Positions 34,509-43,599 of a DNA stretch of 64,000 bases are shown here, piece after piece. How positions within the stretch are numbered: position 1 is the first letter of the stretch; the number at the start of each line of letters is the position of its first letter. The DNA is from Sulfurospirillum sp036802865 (GTDB lineage: Bacteria; Campylobacterota; Campylobacteria; Campylobacterales; Sulfurospirillaceae). The notes beneath the pieces are model-generated. The model saw only the letters and a list, made by a program, of their open reading frames with translations. It was not told the DNA's origin and searched no databases. The position numbers and the translations under genes were made by a program. Location of the stretch: positions 62,001 to 126,000 of the forward strand of contig NZ_DAIRVK010000001.1 in assembly GCF_036802865.1 (NCBI RefSeq), given 5' to 3'.

Positions 34509-36332
34509 ATGGACATTTCAACGACTTCTCTTCTTTCCAATCAGCTTCAAACTCTTGATTCAAAAGCTACTGCCAAAGAAAATGCTACAAAGATAATCCA
34601 AAATAGTGCTGATATACCGCTTTCGATAACTGCTCAAAAAAGCACTGCAATGCCAAGTAATGCCCAAGAAGTCCTTGGTCAGTTACTTGGAAGTGCCATC
34701 AGCGAAGCAAAATCTAAAAGCGCCATTTTTGAGACTTTGCAGAACAATCCACTTTTTAAAAATATGGGTAATTTTGCAGAAGATATCAAAAATCTTACTT
34801 CTTTAGTTAAACTTGACTCTTCCATTGAAAAACCGCTAGCACTTTTACAACTGTTTTCTAAAAATATTGAACAAATTGATGTCAAAATCTTACAAGATCA
34901 AGTTAAAAATTCAGGTGTTTTTTTTGAATCAAAGTTAGCTAACATCGTTACTCAAAAAGGTGTAGCCGAGAGTATTCAAACACTCTCGGCTGAGTTAGAA
35001 GAACATTTTAGTGGAACAAACAAAGTGGTTTCCCCTCTTGCTAAAGAGATTAATATCATTATGGATCGCTTGAATGTATCACAAGATATTACATCTAAAG
35101 AAGCACAAGCAAACTTGAAAAATTTATTGGATCTCTTTCGGCAAAGTGTGAAACAAGAGCTTGCATCAGAGGGTGCATCTGTATTTAAAGAGGTTTATCA
35201 AAATGTTCAAAAGCTTGATTACGCGGTAAAACAGATGGATTTGATTAACTCTAAAGTAGAGAATTATCCTGCAAGTATGAATGTTGAAAAAAACTTTACA
35301 ACACAAGTGAAAGTTCTTTTAGAGCTGATCAAAGAAAACCTAAGTACGTTACAACTTGATGAGCTTCAACCCCAGATTGATGCGTTACTAATAAAAGAAA
35401 GCCTTTTAAAAGAGACTAGCAGTGTCCCCCTTACCTCAAAGTTGTTAGCCTCTTCTTCGCCTCTTACATCAAGTGCGGAAGAGGTTTTAAAAACTGTCAA
35501 ACAACCTCTGGATGCATCTACAACGGATGGGTTAGAAGAAACTACTCTTGTCAAGGAATTACTAGCGTCAACACCCTCCTCTACCTCCTTATCAGCTGCA
35601 TTGGGTGGGAACGCGCTAAAACCTCCTGAAACTATTGAAGAAGCATTAAAAATAGTTGTCAATCGTATAAAACAACAAATAGATATTCTCAATCCCAAAA
35701 GTGCTCAGCAAGCTGATTTTAGTGATAAAAGCAGTGTGTTAGAGCAAAAAATTCATGGACTTATTAAACCAGAATTGTTTGTTGGTAAAGCAATTGCACA
35801 AAAATTATCGTTAGATCCTACGGATGTCGAGTTACTCACGGACATGAAAGGGGTTTTAACCAAATTAAGCGATAACCTCTCCGTTTCAGGCCAAAACAAG
35901 GAGGCTTTAGAGATTACGAATCGTCTTTTAACGCAGATTGAGTATCACCAGTTAGTTTCATATGTGAGTAGTTCCACGCATTTATACGTTCCTTTTAATT
36001 GGGATGGACTTAAGGGTGGTTCCATGATGATGAAACAATCAAGCGATGATAGCTTCCATTGTCAACTTGATCTTGATCTTGAAGCGTATGGTAAGCTTAA
36101 TATGATGCTTTTACTCTCTGGAGAAAAATACATTGATATTTCTATTGCTGCCCAGAAAAGAGAGCTGAGTGAGAAGATTACAGGGCAATTAAATTATCTA
36201 AAACAAGCGTTTAATGAAGTAGGCCTCATAACGGGCAATGTAAAAATGTTAGAGTATAAAGATGTCAGTGTTGTCAAAAATGACTATTTTAGTGGCGAAA
36301 AACTTCAATTTGGGATTAATATTACCATATGA
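34509..36332 (+). CDS. FliK-like flagellar hook-length control protein
   Basis: A 607-aa protein with long low-complexity Ser/Thr/Gln/Lys helical stretches over the first 480 residues and a compact C-terminal domain (about 490-607) beginning YVPFNWDGLKGGSMMMK and including AYGKLNMMLLLSG. This is the layout of FliK/hook-length control proteins, which measure hook length and switch export specificity through FlhB. Sequence similarity is weak, so the assignment leans on the next gene, which is an FlhB C-terminal homologue overlapping it by four bases. No classical SD or sigma-54 promoter is visible. Confidence 0.6.
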   Translation: MDISTTSLLSNQLQTLDSKATAKENATKIIQNSADIPLSITAQKSTAMPSNAQEVLGQLLGSAISEAKSKSAIFETLQNNPLFKNMGNFAEDIKNLTSLVKLDSSIEKPLALLQLFSKNIEQIDVKILQDQVKNSGVFFESKLANIVTQKGVAESIQTLSAELEEHFSGTNKVVSPLAKEINIIMDRLNVSQDITSKEAQANLKNLLDLFRQSVKQELASEGASVFKEVYQNVQKLDYAVKQMDLINSKVENYPASMNVEKNFTTQVKVLLELIKENLSTLQLDELQPQIDALLIKESLLKETSSVPLTSKLLASSSPLTSSAEEVLKTVKQPLDASTTDGLEETTLVKELLASTPSSTSLSAALGGNALKPPETIEEALKIVVNRIKQQIDILNPKSAQQADFSDKSSVLEQKIHGLIKPELFVGKAIAQKLSLDPTDVELLTDMKGVLTKLSDNLSVSGQNKEALEITNRLLTQIEYHQLVSYVSSSTHLYVPFNWDGLKGGSMMMKQSSDDSFHCQLDLDLEAYGKLNMMLLLSGEKYIDISIAAQKRELSEKITGQLNYLKQAFNEVGLITGNVKMLEYKDVSVVKNDYFSGEKLQFGINITI

Positions 36333-36607
36333 ATACACCTACACAAAAACCTCAAAAAGCGGTTGCCCTTAAATACGATCGCGAAAAAAGTGGCGCGCCA
36401 AAAGTTATTGCATCGGGCAAAGGTGAAGTGGCAAATAATATCATTAAATTAGCGCAAGAGCACGATATTTTTATTAAAAAAGATGCTGACTTGGTGGAGC
36501 TTCTCTCTAAAATAGAGCTTAATAAAGAGATACCTCCCATGCTCTACAAAGCTGTGGCAGAGGTCTTTAGTTTTATTTATAAAATAACCGGTGACAAACG
36601 AAAATAA
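36329..36607 (+). CDS. FlhX: stand-alone FlhB C-terminal-like export switch protein
   Basis: 92 aa similar to the cytoplasmic C-terminal part of FlhB/YscU. KAVALKYDREKSGAPKVIASGKGE corresponds to the start of the FlhB-C autocleavage fragment, and IFIKKDADLVELLSKIELNKEIP to its later helix. The autocleavage motif NPTH and all membrane segments are absent. In H. pylori the equivalent FlhX can substitute for the cleaved FlhB-C fragment. Its start overlaps the FliK-like stop (ATGA), which supports a joint role in export switching. Confidence 0.85.
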   Translation: MNTPTQKPQKAVALKYDREKSGAPKVIASGKGEVANNIIKLAQEHDIFIKKDADLVELLSKIELNKEIPPMLYKAVAEVFSFIYKITGDKRK

Positions 36608-36647
36608 TCTTTACATGCGTGGGAAAATTATTGTGATTAAATACGCA

Positions 36648-37433
36648 TTAAATTTTTCGAAGCTTGAGACTCAATAAACCAGCATATTCGTGTAATGCCA
36701 CATAACTGTTATATAAAGCATGACTGTTAGGTAGATAATCCCATTCATCTTTTGTTTTAGCGCTAATTTTAAAGTTAGTTGCAGCAGGAATAACTTTAAA
36801 TCCAAAATACTCATAAAGTCGAATAGAGCGCATCATATGGTAAGCGGAAGTTACAAGGTAAATCGTTGGCTCATTAAGCCCTACTTTTTCAAAAGCAAGC
36901 TTACTAAGTTTGGCATTCTCGTATGTATCCATACTTTTATCTTCTACGTGCAACGAAAATTCCTTAATATTGAGGCTTTTAGAAGTTGGCGTTGGAATTT
37001 CTAGGTAGAGTTTGAGTTCTTTGAGACTATCTAAAAAAGCATCACTTTCCAAATATTCTTTGCTTGTTCCTCCTCCACTAAATAAAAGTGGAAGATTATT
37101 TGATTTTGCTACCATTAATCCCCACATGACACGCTTATAAGCATCCGTGCTTAGAGGTAAATTAGCCACGCCCAGTGTATTGCCGCCACCAAGAACGATA
37201 ACCGCATCTACAGGCTGTTTCTCAAGGGTCTTATTAAAAGGAGACTCTAGTGGTGCTAAAAGCCAATCCGACACATATGTTGTGCTCAAAAGATAAAAGA
37301 TGACAGCATTAGCGAAGAAAAAGATACGAAAGCGTTTGGCATAAAAAGAAGCAAGAACAAAAAGGACAATAAAAATACCTGGTGGTAAAACCAGGTATGC
37401 AAAGAGTTTTGAAAGAATGTAAATAGTACTCAT
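36648..37433 (-). CDS. YdcF/ElyC/SanA-family membrane protein (DUF218)
   Basis: 261 aa with two N-terminal membrane segments (about residues 5-28 and 32-55) followed by a DUF218 domain: DAVIVLGGGNT, LLFSGGGTS, TYENAKLSK and LVTSAYHMMRSIRLYEYFG are diagnostic. Homologues (ElyC, SanA) affect envelope integrity and peptidoglycan/enterobacterial common antigen precursors; the biochemical activity is not settled. It lies two bases after purM on the minus strand. It is convergent with flhX; 40 bases lie between them with no clear terminator. Confidence 0.88.
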   Translation of the reverse strand: MSTIYILSKLFAYLVLPPGIFIVLFVLASFYAKRFRIFFFANAVIFYLLSTTYVSDWLLAPLESPFNKTLEKQPVDAVIVLGGGNTLGVANLPLSTDAYKRVMWGLMVAKSNNLPLLFSGGGTSKEYLESDAFLDSLKELKLYLEIPTPTSKSLNIKEFSLHVEDKSMDTYENAKLSKLAFEKVGLNEPTIYLVTSAYHMMRSIRLYEYFGFKVIPAATNFKISAKTKDEWDYLPNSHALYNSYVALHEYAGLLSLKLRKI

Positions 37434-37435
37434 GA

Positions 37436-38431
37436 TTAGAGCATAATGGCACTTTTAGGACCAGCTTTAAGCTCGCCGATCACATATCCATCGCTATTTG
37501 CGAGAATATCATCTACATTTTCAGGGCTAACCACAAGGATCATACCGACACCCATATTAAATGTACGGTGCATTTCGCTCTCTTCAACGTATTGACTCAT
37601 AAAATCAAAAATAGGGAGTGTTTTGATTTTAGATTTATAAACTTGCGCTTGTAGACCTTCAGGAAGAACGCGTGGAAGGTTTTCAACAATGCCACCACCT
37701 GTGATGTGTGCCAAAGCGTTGATTTTAGATTTAAGTGCTTTAAAGAGTTTAACGTAGATACGTGTTGGTGTTAAAAGAGTTTCAATGAGTGGTTTGCCAT
37801 CAAATTCTGTCTCAAAAGTGTACCCTAGTTTATCAAAGAAAAGTTTACGCACAAGTGAAAAGCCATTGGAGTGAACGCCAGAGCTTGGAAGTGCAATGAG
37901 TATATCCCCTGCTTTCACATGGGGTAAACGATTCATTTCATCTTTCTCAGCAATACCCACGGCAAAACCCGCAAGATCAAAATCTTTACTTTGGTACATA
38001 CCAGGCATTTCAGCTGTTTCGCCACCGATAAGTGAACATTCAGCTTGAATACACCCCTCAGCAATACCTTTGACAACACTCACCGCAGCATCGATTTCAA
38101 GTTTGCTCATTGCGTAGTAGTCAAGAAAAAAAAGTGGAGTTCCAAAGTTACATATAAGATCATTTGCACACATAGCAACCAAGTCAATACCTACAGTATC
38201 GTAAATACCTGAATCAATGGCAAGTTTAAGTTTTGTTCCAACACCATCGGTTGCCCCTAAAATAACAGGTTTTTGGTAACCAGATGGCAGTTCGTAAGCG
38301 CCTGCAAAAGAGCCGATGCCTCCGATGACATTTTTGTCAAATGTAGATTTGACCAGTGGTTTAATATTTTCGACAAATTGGTTTCCCGCGTCTATATCGA
38401 CACCAGCGTCTTTGTAGCTGACTGTGCTCAT
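37436..38431 (-). CDS. purM: Phosphoribosylformylglycinamidine cyclo-ligase (AIR synthetase)
   Basis: The fifth step of purine synthesis. SYKDAGVDIDAGNQFVE, ILGATDGVGTKLKLA, GGETAEMPGMY, SSGVHSNGFSLVRKL and HITGGGIVENLPRVLP are PurM signatures in order. The 331-aa length is normal. It is divergent from coaE, with about 90 bases of AT-rich promoter region between them. Confidence 0.97.
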   Translation of the reverse strand: MSTVSYKDAGVDIDAGNQFVENIKPLVKSTFDKNVIGGIGSFAGAYELPSGYQKPVILGATDGVGTKLKLAIDSGIYDTVGIDLVAMCANDLICNFGTPLFFLDYYAMSKLEIDAAVSVVKGIAEGCIQAECSLIGGETAEMPGMYQSKDFDLAGFAVGIAEKDEMNRLPHVKAGDILIALPSSGVHSNGFSLVRKLFFDKLGYTFETEFDGKPLIETLLTPTRIYVKLFKALKSKINALAHITGGGIVENLPRVLPEGLQAQVYKSKIKTLPIFDFMSQYVEESEMHRTFNMGVGMILVVSPENVDDILANSDGYVIGELKAGPKSAIML

Positions 38432-38521
38432 TGATATGCCTTTAGTGAGGTTATTGTTTAATAGATTTTAACAAAACTATGTTAAAATCGTTATAAAAAT
38501 AGCAAAAGGTACTAGGATTAA

Positions 38522-39127
38522 ATGGCGTATGAACATGCAATTGTTTTAACAGGTGGAATAGCCACGGGCAAAAGTACTGTCTCTACGATGCTAAGGTCTC
38601 ATGGATTTGAAGTAATCGACGCTGATGTGATCGCAAAAGAGGTTTTGCCTTTGCATGTAAAAGAGGTTGAGGCTATTTTTGGAGATCGTGTGATTAAAGA
38701 TGGCGTAATTGACCGCAAGGCTCTTGGAACGCTTATTTTTAATGATAAAGCAGAGCGCGAAAAACTCAATGCTTTTTTGCATCCTTTAATTCGACAAGAG
38801 ATATTTAGACGTTGTGATCTTTTAGAAGAGAAACAGAAGCCTTATATTATCGATATTCCACTCTATTTTGAGAGTGATGGCTACTCGTGTAAGCTGGTTG
38901 CTGTTGTGTATGCCCCTGTTGAGGTGCAACGCAAACGGTTAATGGTGCGAGAGAATTTCACCAAAGAAGAGGCACAAAAACGTATTGATGCGCAGATTAG
39001 TATTGAAGATAAGAGGATCTTAGCCGATTTTCTCATCAATAACTCCTTTGATATGAAATTCTTAGAGAGTGAAATCGAAAAATTTATTAAATTTGTACGA
39101 GGTAAATATGCAAATTGCAAAATATAA
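38522..39127 (+). CDS. coaE: Dephospho-CoA kinase
   Basis: The last step of coenzyme A synthesis. The P-loop is LTGGIATGKSTVST; DADVIAKEVL and the lid region QRKRLMVRENFTKEEAQ are typical. The 201-aa length is normal. The ATG is at 38522 with AGGA upstream. Its last 20 bases overlap the dapF start. Confidence 0.95.
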   Translation: MAYEHAIVLTGGIATGKSTVSTMLRSHGFEVIDADVIAKEVLPLHVKEVEAIFGDRVIKDGVIDRKALGTLIFNDKAEREKLNAFLHPLIRQEIFRRCDLLEEKQKPYIIDIPLYFESDGYSCKLVAVVYAPVEVQRKRLMVRENFTKEEAQKRIDAQISIEDKRILADFLINNSFDMKFLESEIEKFIKFVRGKYANCKI

Positions 39128-39851
39128 CGCAAATGGCAATGATTTTATTATTTTTCATACCTTTATTGAAGTTGACCGAAGTGTTTTAGCACAACAATTA
39201 TGCGATAGACAAAAAGGTATTGGGGCAGATGGTTTGATTATTTTACTGCCGCACAATGAGTATGACTTTAAATGGCAATTTTACAACAATGATGGTAGTG
39301 TTGCATCTATGTGTGGAAATGGTACGAGAGCCTGTGCTCACTATGCGGTTACAAACCACTTAGCAGGGACATCTATGTGCTTTTTAACAGGAGCAGGCGT
39401 TATAACCTCTGTGGTTGAAAATGATGTTGTTGAGACAGAGTTAACAACACCAAAAGTGTTGAGTGAGTCATTTGAAGAAAATGGGTTAACATGGCATTTT
39501 TGTGATACAGGTGTACCTCATTTGGTTACTTTTGTAGCGGATATTGACGGCTTTGACAAAGTGATTGCACGCCAAATGCGCTATAAATACAATGCCAATG
39601 TGAATTATGCAATGCTCAAAGAGAATGCTTTACATGTAAGAACATATGAGCGCGGCGTTGAAGACGAAACATTGGCGTGTGGCACGGGAATGGCTGCATG
39701 TTTTTACAGTGCATATCGTCAGAAATTGATAGGCGCAAGTGCCAAGGTTTATCCAATCAGTGGGGATGAACTCATTTTACGTATTCACAATGAGAGACTC
39801 TTTTTCAAAGGTAGAGTTCAAAAAGTCTTTGAAACGACGTTGGAACTCTAA
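39108..39851 (+). CDS. dapF: Diaminopimelate epimerase
   Basis: Converts LL- to meso-diaminopimelate for lysine and peptidoglycan. The two catalytic cysteines are in ASMCGNGTRACAHY and ETLACGTGMAACF. I use the ATG at 39108 (MQIAKYNANGNDFIIF), with GAGG upstream, giving 247 aa; the longer in-frame start at 39069 has no homology support. It overlaps coaE by 20 bases, suggesting translational coupling. Confidence 0.95.
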   Translation: MQIAKYNANGNDFIIFHTFIEVDRSVLAQQLCDRQKGIGADGLIILLPHNEYDFKWQFYNNDGSVASMCGNGTRACAHYAVTNHLAGTSMCFLTGAGVITSVVENDVVETELTTPKVLSESFEENGLTWHFCDTGVPHLVTFVADIDGFDKVIARQMRYKYNANVNYAMLKENALHVRTYERGVEDETLACGTGMAACFYSAYRQKLIGASAKVYPISGDELILRIHNERLFFKGRVQKVFETTLEL

Positions 39852-39855
39852 TTTC

Positions 39856-40575
39856 GTGAAATTTATTTCTACTTTTTTTATCGCTTCTTGCATACTCATC
39901 CAGAGTATCCTTTATGCAGGAGGATTATCTTCTGATTATTATCAGATTGAAGATAGTGCAAAGCAGAAAGAAGAATTTATTCGTGAGCTTAAAGTATTAG
40001 TTGATAAAGGTAATGATGAAATCAAGAAAGATCGAGAATTCATTACTAATTTTTTTGCAAAAGCAATGCCAGATGCTTTTAGAGGGCTTAATCAGCAAAA
40101 TGTTGGCTATTTGATATCTCTACGGAATAAATATGGTATAGAATCTCTTTTTGATAGGGATGAATATTTTAAACGGATTGATGTCATTCCTACCTCTTTA
40201 GCATTGGCTCAAGCATCGTTAGAAAGTGGCTGGGGGAAAAGTCGCTTTGCAAGGGAAGCCAATAACCTATTTGGTCACTGGACCTATTCAGGTGTTGGTT
40301 TAATGCCACAGAATCGAACCATTGGTAAAACGCATATGATTCGTATCTTTGGATCACTTCAAAAGTCCGTGAATTCATATATGCTTAATCTTAACACCAA
40401 TGATGCTTATATTGCATTTCGAGAGAAAAGATTGCAAGCGCGTAGCAGTGGAAAAAGTTTTGGAGGAATGGAAGCTTCGAAAACAATGGTGAATTACTCT
40501 GAATTAAAAGAAGAGTATATTAAGATGATCAAAGAGATGATCGAGCAAAATAACCTACTTATCTACGATAAATAA
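39856..40575 (+). CDS. Secreted glucosaminidase-domain (Bax-like) peptidoglycan hydrolase
   Basis: About 239 aa. The start is probably GTG at 39856, four bases after dapF, giving a signal peptide (KFISTFFIASCILIQSILYA). The mature part has SLALAQASLESGWGKSRFA with the catalytic Glu, ANNLFGHWTYSG and KTHMIRIFGSLQKSV, typical of the Bax/FlgJ-like N-acetylglucosaminidase family. The longer in-frame start at 39739 lies wholly within dapF and lacks a signal peptide at its N-terminus. The SD is weak, so coupling to dapF is likely. Confidence 0.85.
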   Translation: MKFISTFFIASCILIQSILYAGGLSSDYYQIEDSAKQKEEFIRELKVLVDKGNDEIKKDREFITNFFAKAMPDAFRGLNQQNVGYLISLRNKYGIESLFDRDEYFKRIDVIPTSLALAQASLESGWGKSRFAREANNLFGHWTYSGVGLMPQNRTIGKTHMIRIFGSLQKSVNSYMLNLNTNDAYIAFREKRLQARSSGKSFGGMEASKTMVNYSELKEEYIKMIKEMIEQNNLLIYDK

Positions 40576-40581
40576 GTTATT

Positions 40582-41649
40582 TTAGAGGTTAGCCTCTTTC
40601 ATAAGTTCTGCTTGATAGTGGGTAATAATAGGATCAATGATTTCATCATACAAACCACCTTCCATAATAGCATCCAAGCGATATAATGTAAGCCCTACTC
40701 TGTGGTCGGTAATGCGGTTTTGTGGATAGTTATAGGTGCGAATACGTGCACTCCTATCACCCGATCCTACTTGAATTTTTCGTGCTTCACTCTCTTTGGC
40801 ATTGCGTTCTTGCATCTGCATATCATAGAGTTTTGCTTTAAGAATTTTCATGGCAGCATCTTTGTTTTTATGCTGTGACTTACCATCTTGATTGACAACA
40901 ACAAGACCTGTTGGTAGGTGGGTAATCCTTACAGCACTATCGGTTGTATTAACCGATTGTCCACCATTACCACTTGATCTCATAACATCAATTTTTAGAT
41001 CTTTCTCGAGTATTTCAATTTCAACATCATCGACTTCGGGCATAACTGCAACAGTAACGGCAGAAGTATGAACTCTACCTTGTGATTCAGTTAGAGGAAC
41101 ACGCTGAACTCGATGTACACCACCTTCATATTTCAAGCGTGAAAAAGCACCCTGCCCTTTAATAAGCGCGATGACTTCTTTATAACCATTGAGAACACCT
41201 TCGCTCAAAGAGACGACTTCGACTTTCCAGCCACGATTCTCAGCATAACGAAGATACGATTTAAAAAGATCAGATGCAAAAATGGCGGCTTCATCACCAC
41301 CCGTACCTGCACGAATTTCTAAAAATATATTACGTTCATCATTAGGGTCGGTTGGCAAGAGAAGGAGTTTTATCTCTTCTTCAATCTCTTCTTTACGAGG
41401 TTCAAGAACCCTGAGTTCGTCTTTTGCTAATTCACCTAACTCTTCATCGTCAAAAAGAAGTTTATTTTCTTCGATTTGCTCCAATGTTGAAAAATATTCA
41501 AGTGTTTTATCTTTGATTTTTTCTAAGCCAGACTGTTCTTTGGAAAGTGCAGTCATATTTTTAATATCAGTTGCGATACTAGGATCACTTAGAAGTGTAG
41601 AGAGCTCATTATAGCGTTCAATAAAAGGGAGTAATTTATCTTTCAACAT
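40582..41649 (-). CDS. prfA: Peptide chain release factor 1
   Basis: Terminates translation at UAA and UAG. SSGNGGQSVNTTDSAVRITH carries the GGQ motif; the codon-recognition P-A-T tripeptide equivalent lies in HRVQRVPLTESQGRVHTSAV. The 355-aa length is normal. It lies just downstream of rpsT on the minus strand (36-base gap) and is convergent with the glucosaminidase gene. Confidence 0.97.
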   Translation of the reverse strand: MLKDKLLPFIERYNELSTLLSDPSIATDIKNMTALSKEQSGLEKIKDKTLEYFSTLEQIEENKLLFDDEELGELAKDELRVLEPRKEEIEEEIKLLLLPTDPNDERNIFLEIRAGTGGDEAAIFASDLFKSYLRYAENRGWKVEVVSLSEGVLNGYKEVIALIKGQGAFSRLKYEGGVHRVQRVPLTESQGRVHTSAVTVAVMPEVDDVEIEILEKDLKIDVMRSSGNGGQSVNTTDSAVRITHLPTGLVVVNQDGKSQHKNKDAAMKILKAKLYDMQMQERNAKESEARKIQVGSGDRSARIRTYNYPQNRITDHRVGLTLYRLDAIMEGGLYDEIIDPIITHYQAELMKEANL

Positions 41650-41685
41650 GGGAGGGAACTAAAATAAAGAGGGAGTTGCCGCAAG

Positions 41686-41961
41686 TTATGCAGCAACACT
41701 ACCTAGTGTATTAACAAGTTGTGACAATCTACTTACACGACGAGCAGCTGTATTTTTTGTTAAAATACCTTTACCTGCATAAGAATGAAAGTTTTTATTC
41801 ACATTTTTCAACGCAACTTCAGCTGCTGCTTGATCGCCGGCTTCAACAGCTTCTCTTACAGCACGTGTTAGATTTTTGATTCTAGTTTTATAAAATCTAT
41901 TTCTCTCAGTGCGTTTTTTTGTTTGTCTAATACGCTTTTCTGCTGACTTGTGGTTTGCCAT
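41686..41961 (-). CDS. rpsT: 30S ribosomal protein S20
   Basis: A very basic 91-aa protein: MANHKSAEKRIRQTKKRTE at the N-terminus, then NRFYKTRIKNLTRAVREAV and NFHSYAGKGILTKNTAARR. These are S20 signatures. SD AAAGGC precedes the ATG and a TATAAT lies at 41995-42000, so it starts the rpsT-prfA unit. Confidence 0.97.
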   Translation of the reverse strand: MANHKSAEKRIRQTKKRTERNRFYKTRIKNLTRAVREAVEAGDQAAAEVALKNVNKNFHSYAGKGILTKNTAARRVSRLSQLVNTLGSVAA

Positions 41962-41994
41962 AGATAAGCCTTTCGTTTTTAAATTTAGGCGTAG

Positions 41995-42000
41995 ATTATA
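41995..42000 (-). promoter_or_regulatory. -10 box of rpsT
   Basis: TATAAT on the minus strand 33 bases upstream of the rpsT ATG. The roughly 300 bases between rpsT and glmM (41962-42258) hold this promoter, the glmM promoter region, and otherwise AT-rich DNA with no credible gene. Confidence 0.5.
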
Positions 42001-42185
42001 TAAAAATAAATATTAAATATAACTTATTTTAAGGGCACTTTAAAATTAAAAGAGCAATTCTTTGGCATGTTTTGGAGATTTTTGTTTAAATATGCTTTTT
42101 CACACCAAATTTACATAAATATTTGAGCGAACGACTCTATATTTATACATCATAATAGTTTTATATTTTATCCATATATATGGTG

Positions 42186-42239
42186 ACATGTAAAGATTAA
42201 AAAAGTTTTGTTACAATTTGCTAATCATTTTACATGTAA
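42186..42239 (+). promoter_or_regulatory. glmM promoter region flanked by two ACATGTAAAG elements
   Basis: A -10-like TACAAT at 42212-42217 lies between GACATGTAAAG (42185-42195) and TTTACATGTAAAG (42229-42241). The paired palindrome halves around the promoter could be operator sites; equally they could be two more copies of the window-wide motif. Confidence 0.4.
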
Positions 42240-42258
42240 AGAGAAAATAGGAAAAATA

Positions 42259-43599
42259 ATGAAACTTTTTGGAACAGATGGAGTAAGAGGTAAAGCCGGT
42301 AAAAAACTGAGTGCTTTTATGGCTATGCGATTAGCTATGGCAGCAGGAATCTATTTTCGTAAAAATTCAATTACCAATAAAATTTTAGTAGGAAAAGACA
42401 CCAGACGAAGTGGCTATATGATTGAAAATGCAATTGTTTCAGGCTTAACGGCAGTTGGTTATGATGTAAGACAAATTGGACCTATGCCGACACCGGCCAT
42501 TGCATTTTTAACGGAAGATATGCGTTGTGATGCTGGTATTATGATTAGTGCATCTCATAACCCCTATTTTGATAATGGCATTAAGTTTTTTGATTCGTTT
42601 GGCAATAAACTAGGTGAAGCGGAAGAATCAGCAATTGAGAAGATCTATTATGATGATGCTCTTATTGAGGCAAATCAAAAAATCGAGTTTGATATTGGTC
42701 GTTCCAAAAGAGTCGATGATGTGATTGGTCGTTATATTGTGCAAATCAAAAATTCATTTCCAAAGAATTTAACACTTAAAGGGTTACGTATTGTTCTTGA
42801 TACTGCCAATGGTGCGGCTTATAAAGTAGCACCTACTATTTTTAATGAACTTGGGGCTGATGTCATTATTATTAATGATGAGCCAAATGGCAGTAATATT
42901 AATCTTAATTGTGGTGCCTTGCATCCTGAAGAATTGGGTGAAGAGGTAAGGCGCTTGAGGGCAGACATAGGTTTTGCATTTGATGGGGACGCAGATAGGT
43001 TAGTTGTTGTTGATGAGAATGGCAATCCCATTCATGGTGATAAACTTTTAGGAAAGATAGCAACCTTTTTACAAAGTCAAAACAGACTTGCTAACAAAGG
43101 TGTATGTGTTACTGTTATGAGTAATCAAGCGTTAGAAGATTATTTAAGCAAATCAAACATTAAAACTCATCGTTGTGACGTAGGGGATAAGAATGTTTTA
43201 GAAGCGTTATATCGGGAAAAAATTAACTTTGGTGGCGAGCAAAGTGGGCATATTATTTTATCGGATTTTGCTAAAACAGGTGATGCGTTAGTTGCGGCTC
43301 TTGCTGTTATGCATTGTATGCTCACAGAAAAACAAAAAGTGAGTCAATTGTTCAATCCTTTCGATCTTTATCCTCAACTTCAACAGAATATAAAAGTAGA
43401 CAATAAAATTCCTCTTATCGAGCTCAAAGGGTATGATATATTAGTATCAGAATTGGAAAGTAAAAAAATTAGAGTGCTTATTCGTTACTCTGGGACAGAA
43501 AATTTATTGCGCATTTTACTTGAAGGACAAGACGAAAAGCTTCTTGAAGATCGTATGGACAAAACAGTCAAGTTTTTCAAAAGTGCATTAAATGAATAA
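42259..43599 (+). CDS. glmM: Phosphoglucosamine mutase
   Basis: Interconverts glucosamine 6- and 1-phosphate for UDP-GlcNAc. MKLFGTDGVRGKAGKKLS starts the protein; GIMISASHNPYFDNGIKFF has the phosphorylated serine, FAFDGDADRLVVVDE the metal loop, and RYSGTENLLRILLEG the phosphate-binding loop. The start at 42259 (AGGA upstream, 446 aa) is right; the longer in-frame start at 42208 lies in the promoter region. It overlaps lspA by eight bases. Confidence 0.97.
   Translation: MKLFGTDGVRGKAGKKLSAFMAMRLAMAAGIYFRKNSITNKILVGKDTRRSGYMIENAIVSGLTAVGYDVRQIGPMPTPAIAFLTEDMRCDAGIMISASHNPYFDNGIKFFDSFGNKLGEAEESAIEKIYYDDALIEANQKIEFDIGRSKRVDDVIGRYIVQIKNSFPKNLTLKGLRIVLDTANGAAYKVAPTIFNELGADVIIINDEPNGSNINLNCGALHPEELGEEVRRLRADIGFAFDGDADRLVVVDENGNPIHGDKLLGKIATFLQSQNRLANKGVCVTVMSNQALEDYLSKSNIKTHRCDVGDKNVLEALYREKINFGGEQSGHIILSDFAKTGDALVAALAVMHCMLTEKQKVSQLFNPFDLYPQLQQNIKVDNKIPLIELKGYDILVSELESKKIRVLIRYSGTENLLRILLEGQDEKLLEDRMDKTVKFFKSALNE

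Noticed and set aside
39739..39855. N-terminal extension of the glucosaminidase into dapF
   Set aside because: The extension translates dapF DNA in another frame and hides a normal signal peptide that begins at the GTG at 39856.
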